Shown: positions 8,001 to 14,256 of the stretch, piece by piece | Position numbering within the stretch: the first letter of the stretch is position 1 | Layout of the letters: every line of letters starts with the position of its first letter | Source: an uncultured Akkermansia sp. | Lineage (GTDB): Bacteria > Verrucomicrobiota > Verrucomicrobiia > Verrucomicrobiales > Akkermansiaceae | Direction of reading: 5' to 3' | DNA length: 42,517 nucleotides | Assembly (NCBI GenBank): GCA_947626545.1 | Contig: CANQSS010000016.1 | Location: 1 to 42,517 of the forward strand | The notes under the pieces: model-generated | The model's database searches: none | Told to the model about the DNA's origin: nothing | The model's input: only the letters and a program-made list of their open reading frames with translations | Translations under genes and position numbers: made by a program

Positions 8001-10262
8001 CAGTCCCTCCGTGAGGTCCACCAAGTCAATCCCGGTCTCTTTCGCCGTCTCCTGCACCGCCTGGCTCATGCTCTCCCCCACGCGCTTCATCAACGCGTCA
8101 AGCATCGTCGCCCGCAGGCTAATCTTCACGCCGGGCTCCTTCGCGCGTATCCGTTTCAGCTCTCTCTGCTCAATCTCGTTGATTCTCTGCCGCAGGAAAA
8201 AGTCCGCATCCTCCGCCTTCATGGTCAGCGTCTGCCTCTCCTTCTCCCCCGGTCTCGCCGGCATCGTCATCTTAATCTTTCCATCCTCGGTCTCTTCCAC
8301 CTCCGGCAGCACTCCTTCCTTCACATACATCCCCCACACGTCCTTCAACGCCTGCTGCGCCTCCGCATCCTTCCCCCTCGCAACCGCTCCCACGCCCGTC
8401 ATCACCAGCGCGCTCCCCGCCTCCTGCAGCTCCTTGTTCCTCTTCAAAATCTCCGCCTTCGTCCCCTCCGGGTCCTCGTCCCAGTGCCTGTTCTCCATCG
8501 CCGCCGCTTCCTTCATCGGATTCTGCGACGCCATCGCCTCGTCAATCTCTTCCTTGCTCAGCCCGCGCGAGTACAGCAAGTTTCTCCCCTCCTGAAAATA
8601 CCGCACATTGCTCCGCAGTGCAGGCAAACTCGCCCCCGCAACTGCCCCGCTGAACAACGCCACCGCCGCTATCTGCGCCGGGTCTGTCCATATCTGCTGC
8701 AACTCCGCGAAACAATCCGCAAAGCTCTTGCTCTTCGCGTGGCTCCATCCAAACCGGTCAAACATCTCCTCCGCCCCAAACTGCATCAGCCCTCCCGTCA
8801 CAGGCTCCAGCACAGCCTCATCAATGAACCCTACCCCGGACTCATACACCAACGCCTTCCACGTGCTCGTCTGCGTCGTCCGCGCAATGAACTTCGCAAA
8901 TGCTCCCGGTCTCCCCGGCGCCTTGCTCCACACCCGGCTCAGCTTGCTCAATCCCCAGCCGCCCACTCGGCTGAACGGCAGCAACTCCACCCCCGCCTGA
9001 ATCGGCACATCAATCATCGTCTGCCCCATCGCCTGCTCCGGCGTGAGCCCCGCCGCAATATAGCTGTCGTACACCGCACCCGCTCCAACAACCTGGTCCG
9101 CCGTTCCTAAATACGCCCCCACATACGGCACCAAATACGGCGCCGTATCGCCCGCAAACCTCATCGTCCCGCGCCACAAGCTCTTCCAAAATCCCGTCCC
9201 GTCCGCTATCTCCATCGCCTTATTCTCCGCCTCCCTCAGTAGCCCTCTCGCCTTGCTACGCTGCTCTTTCTTTAGTTCGCTCTGAGCCACATCCTTCGCT
9301 GTCTGTCGCAAAACTCCTGGAGCAAATAGCAATCCCGCCGCTCCGGGGTCTCCGTTCATCAATGCTGCTTGCGTCAATCCGGCTCTCACTCTCTCCTTCG
9401 TCACCTCCGTTGCCCAGTTATGCAGCTTCTGATTCACCGCCACCACCAGCTCATCCACTCCTCCTACCTTCCCGCTCTTCTTCACCCCTTCCGCCCAGTC
9501 TAGCATCATCGCGCGCACCATCTCCGCCCTCTCCGGACTCTCCCCTATGCAGTCGTACATCTCATCCTGCAAACCATCCAGCCTGTCCAGCGCGTCCCGC
9601 ACGTTCCCTCCATCCTTAAAAATCGGGTCCAGGTACGTCTTCTTAAACGCCCTCACAGCCGCCAAATCTTCATACTTCTCCCCTCCCTCAATCATCACCT
9701 CATTCATCACCGCCGCGTCCTCTCCTTCCAGCTCCTCCCCCTGCGCATACCTCTTCATCACTTCCCCCTTCCTCTCCGTCTCTTCCTCCTTCTTCCTCTT
9801 CTCCGCCATATCTCGCCGCCCCAGCGCCACCGTCAGCTCCCCTATCTGCCGCGCATAATCATCCCGGTTCCAGCTCAGCCCGCGCCCTGCCTCAAATCCA
9901 TCTTTGTACCCCGCCTCCTTCAACGGTTCGGCATACACCTCCTCCATCCGCTCCAGCAGCATCGGCATCGGCGCATCACTCTTCTCCGCCAACGCATACC
10001 CCAGCGCACTCTTCTGCGCCTGCGCATCCGCCTTCATCGCATCCGCGTTCAAAATATACCCATACCTCATATCACCGCGCACTCTCTCCGCCGCCTCGTT
10101 ATCCCCAGCTATCGCACGCCCCACCTCAACAGCTCTCTGCACAGCCTCCTGCGTCTCCCTCGCCCTCTCTTCCACTTCAGCTTTCCGCATCAGTTCAGCC
10201 GCCGGGTCCTCCATCGTCAGGTGCAGCCTTCCATCCTCAGTTCGTTCTAATATCGTATTCAT
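2019..10262 (-). CDS. Giant phage polyvalent / internal virion (ejection) protein
   Basis: A 2747-residue open frame, the last gene of the phage-like operon; its ATG overlaps the upstream stop (ATGA) and AAAGGA lies 6 nt before it. Most of the chain is charged helix rich in Glu, Lys, Arg, Ala and Met. Visible landmarks: hydrophobic stretches near residues 360-405 and 530-548; a ParB/Srx-like motif LISGRHRYDLL near 1176-1187; an alpha/beta module near 1540-1670 resembling the associated domains of phage polyvalent proteins; an ADP-ribosyltransferase-like module near 1800-2080 (GSGEGTQSQGWGLYWS, ending NYVIFNEDYVKI); and a second ART-like stretch near 2140-2210 (GWYVHGRQSKRDLQTGY). Position after tail-tubular-like and internal-core-like genes parallels T7 gp16, so injection into the host cell is the likely role (inference). 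The C-terminus may be cut by the junction near 2020. Alternative: an MuF-type toxin-bearing protein. Confidence 0.6.
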   Translation of the reverse strand: MNTILERTEDGRLHLTMEDPAAELMRKAEVEERARETQEAVQRAVEVGRAIAGDNEAAERVRGDMRYGYILNADAMKADAQAQKSALGYALAEKSDAPMPMLLERMEEVYAEPLKEAGYKDGFEAGRGLSWNRDDYARQIGELTVALGRRDMAEKRKKEEETERKGEVMKRYAQGEELEGEDAAVMNEVMIEGGEKYEDLAAVRAFKKTYLDPIFKDGGNVRDALDRLDGLQDEMYDCIGESPERAEMVRAMMLDWAEGVKKSGKVGGVDELVVAVNQKLHNWATEVTKERVRAGLTQAALMNGDPGAAGLLFAPGVLRQTAKDVAQSELKKEQRSKARGLLREAENKAMEIADGTGFWKSLWRGTMRFAGDTAPYLVPYVGAYLGTADQVVGAGAVYDSYIAAGLTPEQAMGQTMIDVPIQAGVELLPFSRVGGWGLSKLSRVWSKAPGRPGAFAKFIARTTQTSTWKALVYESGVGFIDEAVLEPVTGGLMQFGAEEMFDRFGWSHAKSKSFADCFAELQQIWTDPAQIAAVALFSGAVAGASLPALRSNVRYFQEGRNLLYSRGLSKEEIDEAMASQNPMKEAAAMENRHWDEDPEGTKAEILKRNKELQEAGSALVMTGVGAVARGKDAEAQQALKDVWGMYVKEGVLPEVEETEDGKIKMTMPARPGEKERQTLTMKAEDADFFLRQRINEIEQRELKRIRAKEPGVKISLRATMLDALMKRVGESMSQAVQETAKETGIDLVDLTEGLPEELRERIKRHGFITWEDAQDISAYAMGQIQSLVEGGASEKAARGTKVEMMGRMNTWGNIANFAERFAHRAKLGGRKPEDAGINVFRQRRGMVQVVDGKVVAGEVIFALPKEADGWGVLEDVTESVFDQIVAARAMELQKEDEELSSEDAMQQAWNEMADVVEEARRTVSKADKDVKIEEVLRDGKGNADAMSVIEAFSTMAVSNFMSSPIVPEWMQDLADMSNGIVQVADTFAKVKQAYAAMLEKDADGLAKMDALLNKVGVKVQSIFRTAHYQARVQVAELREKAANSDKPGRDTQEVIEEVKQETEAIERREQNKPEPERTQEDYTQAVQRELDDAGDDLLVDEKYRGLFVGGLGIMHRLGGFMMGLVDKKKITGQIEQVKIGERGDNGTIRGREIKGDFQGSAGALYLWLRKDGQLWLISGRHRYDLLMKDEKMPHHVAYVFVEDEQHDEKWARMLDYENNMRDDQADELTAATYVREMNPTDEELFNKGLTRNESRSARGVYIGREAGQFLFDLWRNGQIKGKRAAESVEIICKMSEYIKDAQKKNDVQAMAAKLLADGESWDCINVAIQTMAARDMEAKSGKMKQGWLFFGAGFEEELKQRGRFAARSIEFLRQKIKAGEGAQRASENAEEVARQGYTVTRKEGSEEYTLEELVRLMERFKHMASDAELMRDSLEWDGESKLDPIARYLTPERKEDMEEQMRREQEEKEREAREYLEAHVDSLFGADGMGSAQMVGRNEGEKRYRVVNDTTGLSEHLNDVVKPVEINFTPKKAPDSGKTWLDDFKEFYSKVLAGKELVIRRTGNKLYFHDSSDVKSTASKGVRNQTKNEAGKKMEEVVVEAYHLQQSTPVHKENEGKHRRKMVDMSDEFHVFGHPITVNGEKMMMWFAAVHRKDEADPKRLRFYEFGTPKVIQKGMETPPVEDLKSYLAVSPSEDTLADYLKNVNSDFEGKPEIVEEKLSDGGDLTIFEREVAQIEKRRGSQGVSPDHVQGHSLGFPRDAIQSQGGEDVKGDVSMSVSEAKEKGLMRDGVMEVANGVIVDGRGDDFSASVRGAQQASPHLFREPDLDKVGSGEGTQSQGWGLYWSTRWSANAFYHRQFSTAGEPIAPGSKEERLMRLLGEALHVEEVDERVLYDLGGAMDSFGASAMRDELYGALESEGASEEDLEFFFEAFENMEIQRSETDEGGLWVDVESRVDGEDMFVRLNPDGKFAVNYLADLDVDDSNVLHWDEDAGRLFDEHPGLLEAYRNEGGEYTGKEKGQDIYRSLERLLGSDKAASQWLDAHGIRGNKYEDGMSRGKKDGEKMYNYVIFNEDYVKITRINNRHKWSEYSEDNPDWQRVEEVRIEGQGTDGVVSGFSASMTSAEVARLRAHWRENYDGRPPEGWYVHGRQSKRDLQTGYVVQCTRDNNVARFYAGKGDDESSIWYIRPREGEKLIDMRTEEGREAVREFVRDCVEDYYALTDMARQWASDHGMDMYTDDGEVREEVIDGVVDAFDPVDIEGSAEAYDQPELMGPFWEYVGAPMVVTSHDGAVVLDVENVDAVMVADGAAEDFYVSWEEMDEKVWSKQDFSGAMRRAREMELTRRVHELLLGRREEREAKAMVEAWDAWMERFKAVMAGKEGERSRLGRGMEAMARMVALLESTRAALPGRYRVGWLDVQLRWATWYAQMMESGEVTLSEELKDDKRYAAWAARFRDEVARKEEFGVSEQGLKEFLADMVGKRMDAILVNVAAKCRRTLERFLKDRARERMDDMAKRLYPKRERGRAWPRGKADAETYRFVQDAYKHMDAKPGEKGESGDYEAETERLERLLEEETDEGKRAELSKEVMMRRMFGEWGKMSYEQALAAEEYFTERVMSGRDAWAEKQQARREKIAYMKAKVRETKGWKGYGEEATINAQVEETAAKGTGLKNVLNFPFYAFTSFTGKMMGWRKELGGWFAERMSRKWAQMNVGIKGRTDELQAWFMQAVGTVSGRKTAEGIAEFSIHT

Positions 10263-10984
10263 TGCTTATCCTTTGCTCGTATAATTCCAAAAGTTATCTG
10301 GTCCGTCCCTTTGCATTGCAGCTCCTTATCACGAACAGCTTTCATGCTTATCGTATCTTTTGTGTTGAGGAAAACAGAACAGTCATCTCGGTCAGTCGTA
10401 TTTACAACCGGTATCTGCCACGTTTTGCTTCCTTTCGTAATCTTTAGCACAATCTCATCCCCTTCTTGCCATCGCAACTCTTTCTTGAGCTTCTCATTCA
10501 ACTTATCGTTGATAACAGCTCCTTTTTCAAATTGATCAACAGCGGTATGCAACATCCATTTCCTTGCCTGCCTCTGCGCCGTCGGCATCTTCCCGTTGGA
10601 AGCCGCATAAAAACTCGTATTGAGCAGCTTCTCCTCCTCAGCTTTCGCCTTCGCCTCAGCCTCAAGTCTCTTCTTCCCCTCCTTGGAAAGCCCCAGCGCA
10701 TCCGCCTCCTCCTTTCCTTTCTTCACAACATCGCGCGGCTTTTCCAACGCCTTATCCATTCCATCCGGGGCAAAAATTCGATACTCACCCAGCCTCTCCG
10801 TCAAAGCTCGGTTCACATCATCCTGCGTCAAGTGTGCATTCCAATCCTTGCGCTCCAGCTCCTCACGCACAATCCGGAACTCCCCGTCATAATTCAAGTC
10901 TTTGTTCTTCGCCCTCTCCGCCATCAGCCTCTTCAAAATCCTCTCCTTCACCGCTGCCGCAAAATACTGCCGGTACTTCTCCAC
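10259..10984 (-). CDS. Internal virion-like protein, C-terminal part (after frameshift)
   Basis: A frame of 241 residues from a GTG at 10984, predominantly charged helix (for example GKKRLEAEAKAKAEEEKLL), ending in a small beta-rich segment before a TGA that overlaps the start of the giant gene. The GTG is probably not a true start: the same frame reads back without a stop to about 11050, giving DYAKDFAQWLYDKKGAEGLD, which continues naturally from the preceding frame (...QKRREVIR). I read this as the second half of one gene of about 470 codons. The likely role is a phage internal core/ejection protein, analogous in position to T7 gp15; this is inference from context, not recognised homology. 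Confidence 0.55.
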   Translation of the reverse strand: MEKYRQYFAAAVKERILKRLMAERAKNKDLNYDGEFRIVREELERKDWNAHLTQDDVNRALTERLGEYRIFAPDGMDKALEKPRDVVKKGKEEADALGLSKEGKKRLEAEAKAKAEEEKLLNTSFYAASNGKMPTAQRQARKWMLHTAVDQFEKGAVINDKLNEKLKKELRWQEGDEIVLKITKGSKTWQIPVVNTTDRDDCSVFLNTKDTISMKAVRDKELQCKGTDQITFGIIRAKDKQ

Positions 10985-11669
10985 CTCCGCGTCCAGCCCT
11001 TCCGCTCCCTTTTTGTCGTAAAGCCACTGCGCAAAGTCCTTCGCATAGTCGAATCACCTCCCTCCTCTTCTGGTACACAAACATCCGCGGCAAGTGGCAC
11101 AGCTTCTCCGCCCTGTCCACCACCCTCAGCGCCTCCCCGTAGTTATCATGCTCCATCGCATCATCAAACGCCGTCTGAAAAGCCAACTGATTCTTCTCGT
11201 CCTGCACCTTCACCGCCTCCGTCGCCATGTGCACCGCCAAATCGTTTCGCGCCTTCACCGCCGCTTTGCGCACCTCCATCCGGTACCGTGGATTCACCAC
11301 ACCCCGCCCCGCAATATCAAGCCGGTCCTGCACCGGCTTCATCAGCTCCCCCAACTTCGCCTGGCTCACCTGTCCCGTCGCCGGGTCAATGAGCGAGTCC
11401 TCATCGTCATCCGGCAACCTCATCCGCCTGTCAATCTCTGCCGCCGCCAGTCGATACGTCGCCTGAATATCCTCCTCGTCGTTGGTGACGTTGTAAAAAT
11501 CGTGCGCATCAATCATCTTCTGCTCCGTTTCAGCCAGATTCCTCCGCGCCAGCTCATTCCCCTCCTGCCGGTCCTGCGCCAGCACGTCGCGCGGCATCAC
11601 ACCGACGTCCTGATTCATCGGCTGCACCTGCGCCCCCTGATACACTGCTTGCCTGTCGTACTCTGCCAT
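10887..11669 (-). CDS. Internal virion-like protein, N-terminal part (before frameshift)
   Basis: The frame from the ATG at 11669 begins MAEYDRQAVYQGAQVQPMNQ and is helical and polar, as expected for a phage inner-core protein. From about residue 207 the sequence turns into an unnatural Gly/Arg/Glu-rich tail (GRAGRGGGEV), while the frame one base over carries the expected continuation, so the true coding sequence jumps near 11045-11055. The ATG lies 3 nt after the stop of the gene upstream, so the two are translationally coupled. No slippery heptamer is visible at the shift, which argues for a mutation rather than programmed frameshifting. An assembly error cannot be excluded. Confidence 0.55.
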   Translation of the reverse strand: MAEYDRQAVYQGAQVQPMNQDVGVMPRDVLAQDRQEGNELARRNLAETEQKMIDAHDFYNVTNDEEDIQATYRLAAAEIDRRMRLPDDDEDSLIDPATGQVSQAKLGELMKPVQDRLDIAGRGVVNPRYRMEVRKAAVKARNDLAVHMATEAVKVQDEKNQLAFQTAFDDAMEHDNYGEALRVVDRAEKLCHLPRMFVYQKRREVIRLCEGLCAVALRQKGSGRAGRGGGEVPAVFCGSGEGEDFEEADGGEGEEQRLEL

Positions 11670-11672
11670 AGC

Positions 11673-12515
11673 TTAAATGTGTGCAAACGGTCTCCCTTTC
11701 ATCGTCTTATTCCTCGAAACATAGCTACTGATAAGCCCGTCCTGCCAGCTCGGCGTCGTAAACCTCGCCAAAAACGGATTAAACGCATTCGCCGCGCTGC
11801 TTCCGGCACTCCCCCAGTCCGCACCGAAAGTCAACCCCTCCTGCCACACGCTGTGCTGCCGCAGGTCATTCACGCCAATCTGCCCGTTCATCAGCTTCAG
11901 CGCATCCGACGTGCTCAAATACTGCGTCTCTCCCGGTTTGAGTTTCCCGCTCTTAATCGCTTCCGCCTCGACCTTCTGATTCGCATTAAAATCTTTCGCG
12001 CTCGCCGCTCCCTGGATTGCCCCCGCCGTAGCCATAGCAAGCCCGCTCGCCGCGCTGATCCACGCGCCCGTCCGCGTCGCCTTCGCCGCCATGCGATACT
12101 GGTTCGCCTCCGCCTCCGCCGCCCGCATCGCCTCGTCACCCTTCCTCCGCAGCGTCACCTGCTCGTTGATGGCGTTGTGCTGGTTCACGCTCTCGCTCAC
12201 CATCGCGTTCGCAATCGCGCTCTCGTGCTGCCGCCTCACGCCCTCCGCCATGGCATTCCCGCTCCCCTCGCTCGTCCCGCCCATGAGCGCCTGCGCCGCA
12301 CGCGCCGCGCCCTCGTCCCGCCGCTGGTTGCCGCGCATCTGCATCATGCTCAAGCCCGCCATCCGCGCGCTCGCCTCCGCGGCCTTCCGCGTCTCAGTCG
12401 CCTGCGCATACGCCTTGTTCTTCTCCGCCAGCCCCTGCGCCAGCGTCAAGTTTTTCGCGTTGTCGTACTCTGCCGCCTGGTTGACGGCTCCCATGATGTT
12501 GCTCGTAAACCCCAT
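11673..12515 (-). CDS. Internal virion protein (T7 gp14-like by position and style)
   Basis: A 280-residue protein starting MGFTSNIMGAVNQAAEYDNAK. It is Ala-, Gln- and Asn-rich helix with a conserved-looking block (AEKNKAYAQATETRKAAEAS) and a central hydrophobic segment (ISAASGLAMATAGAIQGAAS, about residues 150-170), features shared by small internal core proteins of T7-like podoviruses that insert into the host envelope during ejection. The start at 12515 lies 2 nt past the upstream stop; the alternative TTG at 12524 would overlap that gene. It is second in the four-gene minus-strand operon. Assignment rests on composition and synteny and is moderate. Confidence 0.5.
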   Translation of the reverse strand: MGFTSNIMGAVNQAAEYDNAKNLTLAQGLAEKNKAYAQATETRKAAEASARMAGLSMMQMRGNQRRDEGAARAAQALMGGTSEGSGNAMAEGVRRQHESAIANAMVSESVNQHNAINEQVTLRRKGDEAMRAAEAEANQYRMAAKATRTGAWISAASGLAMATAGAIQGAASAKDFNANQKVEAEAIKSGKLKPGETQYLSTSDALKLMNGQIGVNDLRQHSVWQEGLTFGADWGSAGSSAANAFNPFLARFTTPSWQDGLISSYVSRNKTMKGRPFAHI

Positions 12516-12517
12516 AA

Positions 12518-13120
12518 TCAGCAAAAACTCGTTGTTGTGAAACTTCTCTTCTTCTCCCGTGAATAGCCTCGCACGATGGCATTACTCGCATCCTGCTGAC
12601 GGTCGTGCGTCAATGCCCGCATGAAGTGCGCTTCGCTCTCCATCTCCAACTGCTGCCCCAGTTTCGGATCACTCGCCACCTTCATGGCCATCTTGCTCGC
12701 CAGCAGGCACAGCACGCCTTCATTGAACTCCGGCGCATAATCCGGCAAAGACCCCTCCGCCGCCGCCAAATCCGTCTGGTAGCGAACCCGTATCGCTCCC
12801 TCCTTCGGCACATAGCGCACCGGCACCACAATCCCCTCCGTCGTCAGCCGCCAGTCCTCCACCTTCGTGCCATCGGGTTTGCAAACGTACGTCAACTTCA
12901 AACACCCCACCGGCCGCCGGTACACCCTCACATTCCCTTCCTCTCGCCCCTCGCTCAGCTCCGTCTCACGCGCCAAAAACGTCCAGTTGTACCTCGCACA
13001 TGCCAACGCCAGCACATGCTTGTACCAGAATTCACACACCTTCTGCGTCGGCGAGCCCTCCTGGTACTCCGCCTCGCCCAACTTTTGGAGCGCAAGTGAA
13101 AACACGGTATGCTTGTCCAT
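12518..13120 (-). CDS. Tail tubular protein A-like (T7 gp11 family)
   Basis: A 200-residue protein. The N-terminal block MDKHTVFSLALQKLGEAEYQ plus ACARYNWTFLAR (about residues 38-49) and the later pattern VRVYRRPVGCLKL...VRYVPKEGAIRVRY...DYAPEFNEGVLCLLASKMAMKV follow the layout of podoviral tail tubular protein A/adaptor proteins: an L-x-x-L-G motif, CARYNW (typically ArxNWnFA), a pro-aromatic loop, and a final helical hairpin. These form the ring between portal and nozzle. It is the first surviving gene of the phage operon. Upstream there are no capsid, portal or nozzle genes, only repeat and AAA-ATPase scrap, so the operon is truncated at its 5' side. Confidence 0.6.
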   Translation of the reverse strand: MDKHTVFSLALQKLGEAEYQEGSPTQKVCEFWYKHVLALACARYNWTFLARETELSEGREEGNVRVYRRPVGCLKLTYVCKPDGTKVEDWRLTTEGIVVPVRYVPKEGAIRVRYQTDLAAAEGSLPDYAPEFNEGVLCLLASKMAMKVASDPKLGQQLEMESEAHFMRALTHDRQQDASNAIVRGYSREKKRSFTTTSFC

Positions 13121-13214
13121 TTGCCCACAAGCCTACCACAATTTCACCCAAAACAAACCCTCAACGGTGCAACCTAAAAAAACTTAACCTTCCCCTCAAA
13201 CTCGCTTACCCTCG

Positions 13215-13547
13215 CTACTCCCTCACCACGTCCGACGTCAAAAAGCGCGAGTTGCTCCCGGTCACATAAACGTCCAGATTCGGCAGATGCAGCAGACTGT
13301 TCATCACCCGCTCAAACTGCGGCAATTCCTGCACGTCATCAACCAGCAAATAGTGCATACGCTTCCCCTTAACCCGACCGCACACAAAACCGTAGGAGCG
13401 CCGAGGATCGAGAAGGGCATCGTTCCGCAGGTCATCGAGAGCAATGCTGATAATTCTCTCCTCCGGTACGCCTTCCTCCGCGAGACTCCGACAAAAATCC
13501 TTCGAAATAAGAGCAGCGGTACGAGGCGATGTCAGGCGGGGTCTGCC
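13215..13547 (-). pseudogene. AAA ATPase (DUF4143-type) internal fragment
   Basis: The segment YGFVCGRVKGKRMHYLLVDD plus VQELPQFERVMNSLLHLPNL and DVYVTGSNSRFL is the Walker B and sensor-1 part of the large AAA+ family with C-terminal DUF4143 (usually about 400 residues, with an N-terminal GpRRvGKT Walker A). Walker A is absent, the Walker B reads LLVDD where most members have DE, and the frame stops right after the sensor region, so both ends are missing. The upstream part of the same open frame is simply a dispersed repeat (13569-13646). This is a dead fragment. Confidence 0.65.
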
Positions 13548-13568
13548 TAGGTACGATGGACGATTGCG

Positions 13569-13646
13569 ATGCTTGCTTCCTTCGTCCATAGGAAACGCAT
13601 GGGAAATGTGTTGAATAAGCCCGGAAAAAATTTTATTGAGACACGC
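13569..13646 (-). repeat. Dispersed repeat family A, copy 1
   Basis: About 78 bp matching two other copies in this window (18520-18602 and 20104-20183, both on the plus strand). The shared core reads, on the repeat's own strand, ATAAAATTTT-CTCCGGGCT-ATTCAAC-CATTTCCCATGCGTT-CCTATGGA-GAAGGAAG. Copies differ by about 10-20 percent, so they are old. This one sits between the AAA fragment and the promoter at 13677. Confidence 0.8.
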
Positions 13647-13676
13647 AAAAAAACGTTTTTTTTCTTCAATGAGGGC

Positions 13677-13705
13677 TTGACTATCGAGCATACATGTGCT
13701 AAAAG
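13677..13705 (+). promoter_or_regulatory. Sigma70-type promoter for a short unit
   Basis: A -35 box TTGACT (13677-13682), a 17-nt spacer and a -10 box TAAAAG (13700-13705) preceded by TGTGC, an extended -10. Transcription would begin near 13712 and run through a 37-codon ORF into the terminator hairpin at 13791. Confidence 0.5.
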
Positions 13706-13725
13706 AAGGCACCTGCAAGGTCTAA

Positions 13726-13839
13726 TATGGCCGTTAAAATAATTGAGCTAGTCTTCGGACGAGGCTCGTGGTGCGACGCAGGCGCATTTGAAGGGGCAGC
13801 GGTTTCGCTGCCCCTTCCTTTTGGGGTACGTCAGGCATG
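13726..13839 (+). CDS. Possible 37-codon ORF (MAVKIIELVF...)
   Basis: An ATG at 13726, with AAGG 6 nt upstream, opens a frame reading MAVKIIELVFGRGSW and then running through the terminator hairpin to a TGA at 13837-13839. The first nine residues resemble the N-terminus of dodecin-like proteins (V-K-I-I-E-L-V), but nothing beyond residue 15 supports that. Either the remaining exon was lost at the intron junction, or the frame is chance within a short non-coding transcript. Codon use gives no decision at this length. Confidence 0.25.
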
Positions 13840-14230
13840 ACATGTAACTGGGGTGAAAGTCCCCAATGAGCCGCTGACAGGGCGGAATCAAATAGCTAAA
13901 GGCAACTGCGTCACGGTAACGTGGGGTGGGGAGGAAGCCGGAGGCGAATCACAGACAGGATGAACAAGAACCGGATAGAAGGCCAAAGCGCACGAGGTGA
14001 GGCAGCAATGGATGCTTACGCCCAACACTCTGTCAAGAGTGCGCATGGTAAATCCGGCCTGCACTGTGAGAAAGCTGCATGTCTTGTCCTGAGAGGCCCG
14101 ACTAAAGCGCGAAAGCGCTGCGGAGTAACCCGTCTGTCGGGAGTTAGCAAAGGTCATAGTACCCAACCTCCAAAGGGGAAGGACCGAATCCAAACCGGGC
14201 AATTCAGCCGGATACCCATGAACATCTGGA
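13771..14230 (+). mobile_element. Group II intron, 5' fragment (domains I-III, no RT, no domain V)
   Basis: From about 13840 the sequence carries the hallmarks of a bacterial group II intron ribozyme: AACTGGGGTGAAAGTCCCC, then GAGGAAGCCGGAGGCGAA, GATGAACAAGAACCGGAT-AGAAGGC, the long domain I stems (AAAGCGCGAAAGCGCT), and GGTCATAGTACCCAAC before AGGGGAAGGACCGAAT. The 5' boundary is uncertain: GTGCG at 13771 fits the GUGYG consensus, but a terminator hairpin lies just inside, so the intron may begin near 13834. The sequence is cut just after an ATGAACATCTGGAC that may be the first codons of the reverse transcriptase. There the hairpin repeat at 14231 begins. No domain V or 3' end is seen nearby, so this copy cannot splice or move alone. 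Confidence 0.7.
13791..13822 (+). terminator. Rho-independent terminator-like hairpin
   Basis: A perfect 11-bp stem AAGGGGCAGCG / CGCTGCCCCTT around a GTTT loop, followed by CCTTTT. It lies 80 nt downstream of the predicted transcription start from the promoter at 13677. Confidence 0.6.
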
Positions 14231-14256
14231 CAACCGCATTAGAAAATGCGGTTGCC
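14231..14256. repeat. Hairpin repeat (REP-like), copy 1
   Basis: CAACCGCATTAGAAAATGCG followed by GTTGCC: inverted arms AACCGCAT / ATGCGGTT around TAGAAA. It is the best-paired of four copies in the window (also 18725, 32323 and 37331) and marks the exact truncation point of the group II intron. Confidence 0.75.

Noticed and set aside
6789..9110. 773-codon plus-strand frame
   Set aside because: Same cause as above; an antisense shadow of the giant gene.
11094..12566. 490-codon plus-strand frame
   Set aside because: Antisense to two phage genes and built of Arg/Leu/His/Pro; the minus-strand frames show phage-like protein features instead.
13569..13718. N-terminal extension of the AAA-ATPase frame
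   Set aside because: This part is dispersed repeat A, which gives a similar peptide (KIFSGLIQ...PMDEGSK) at 20105 as well; it is not part of the ATPase.
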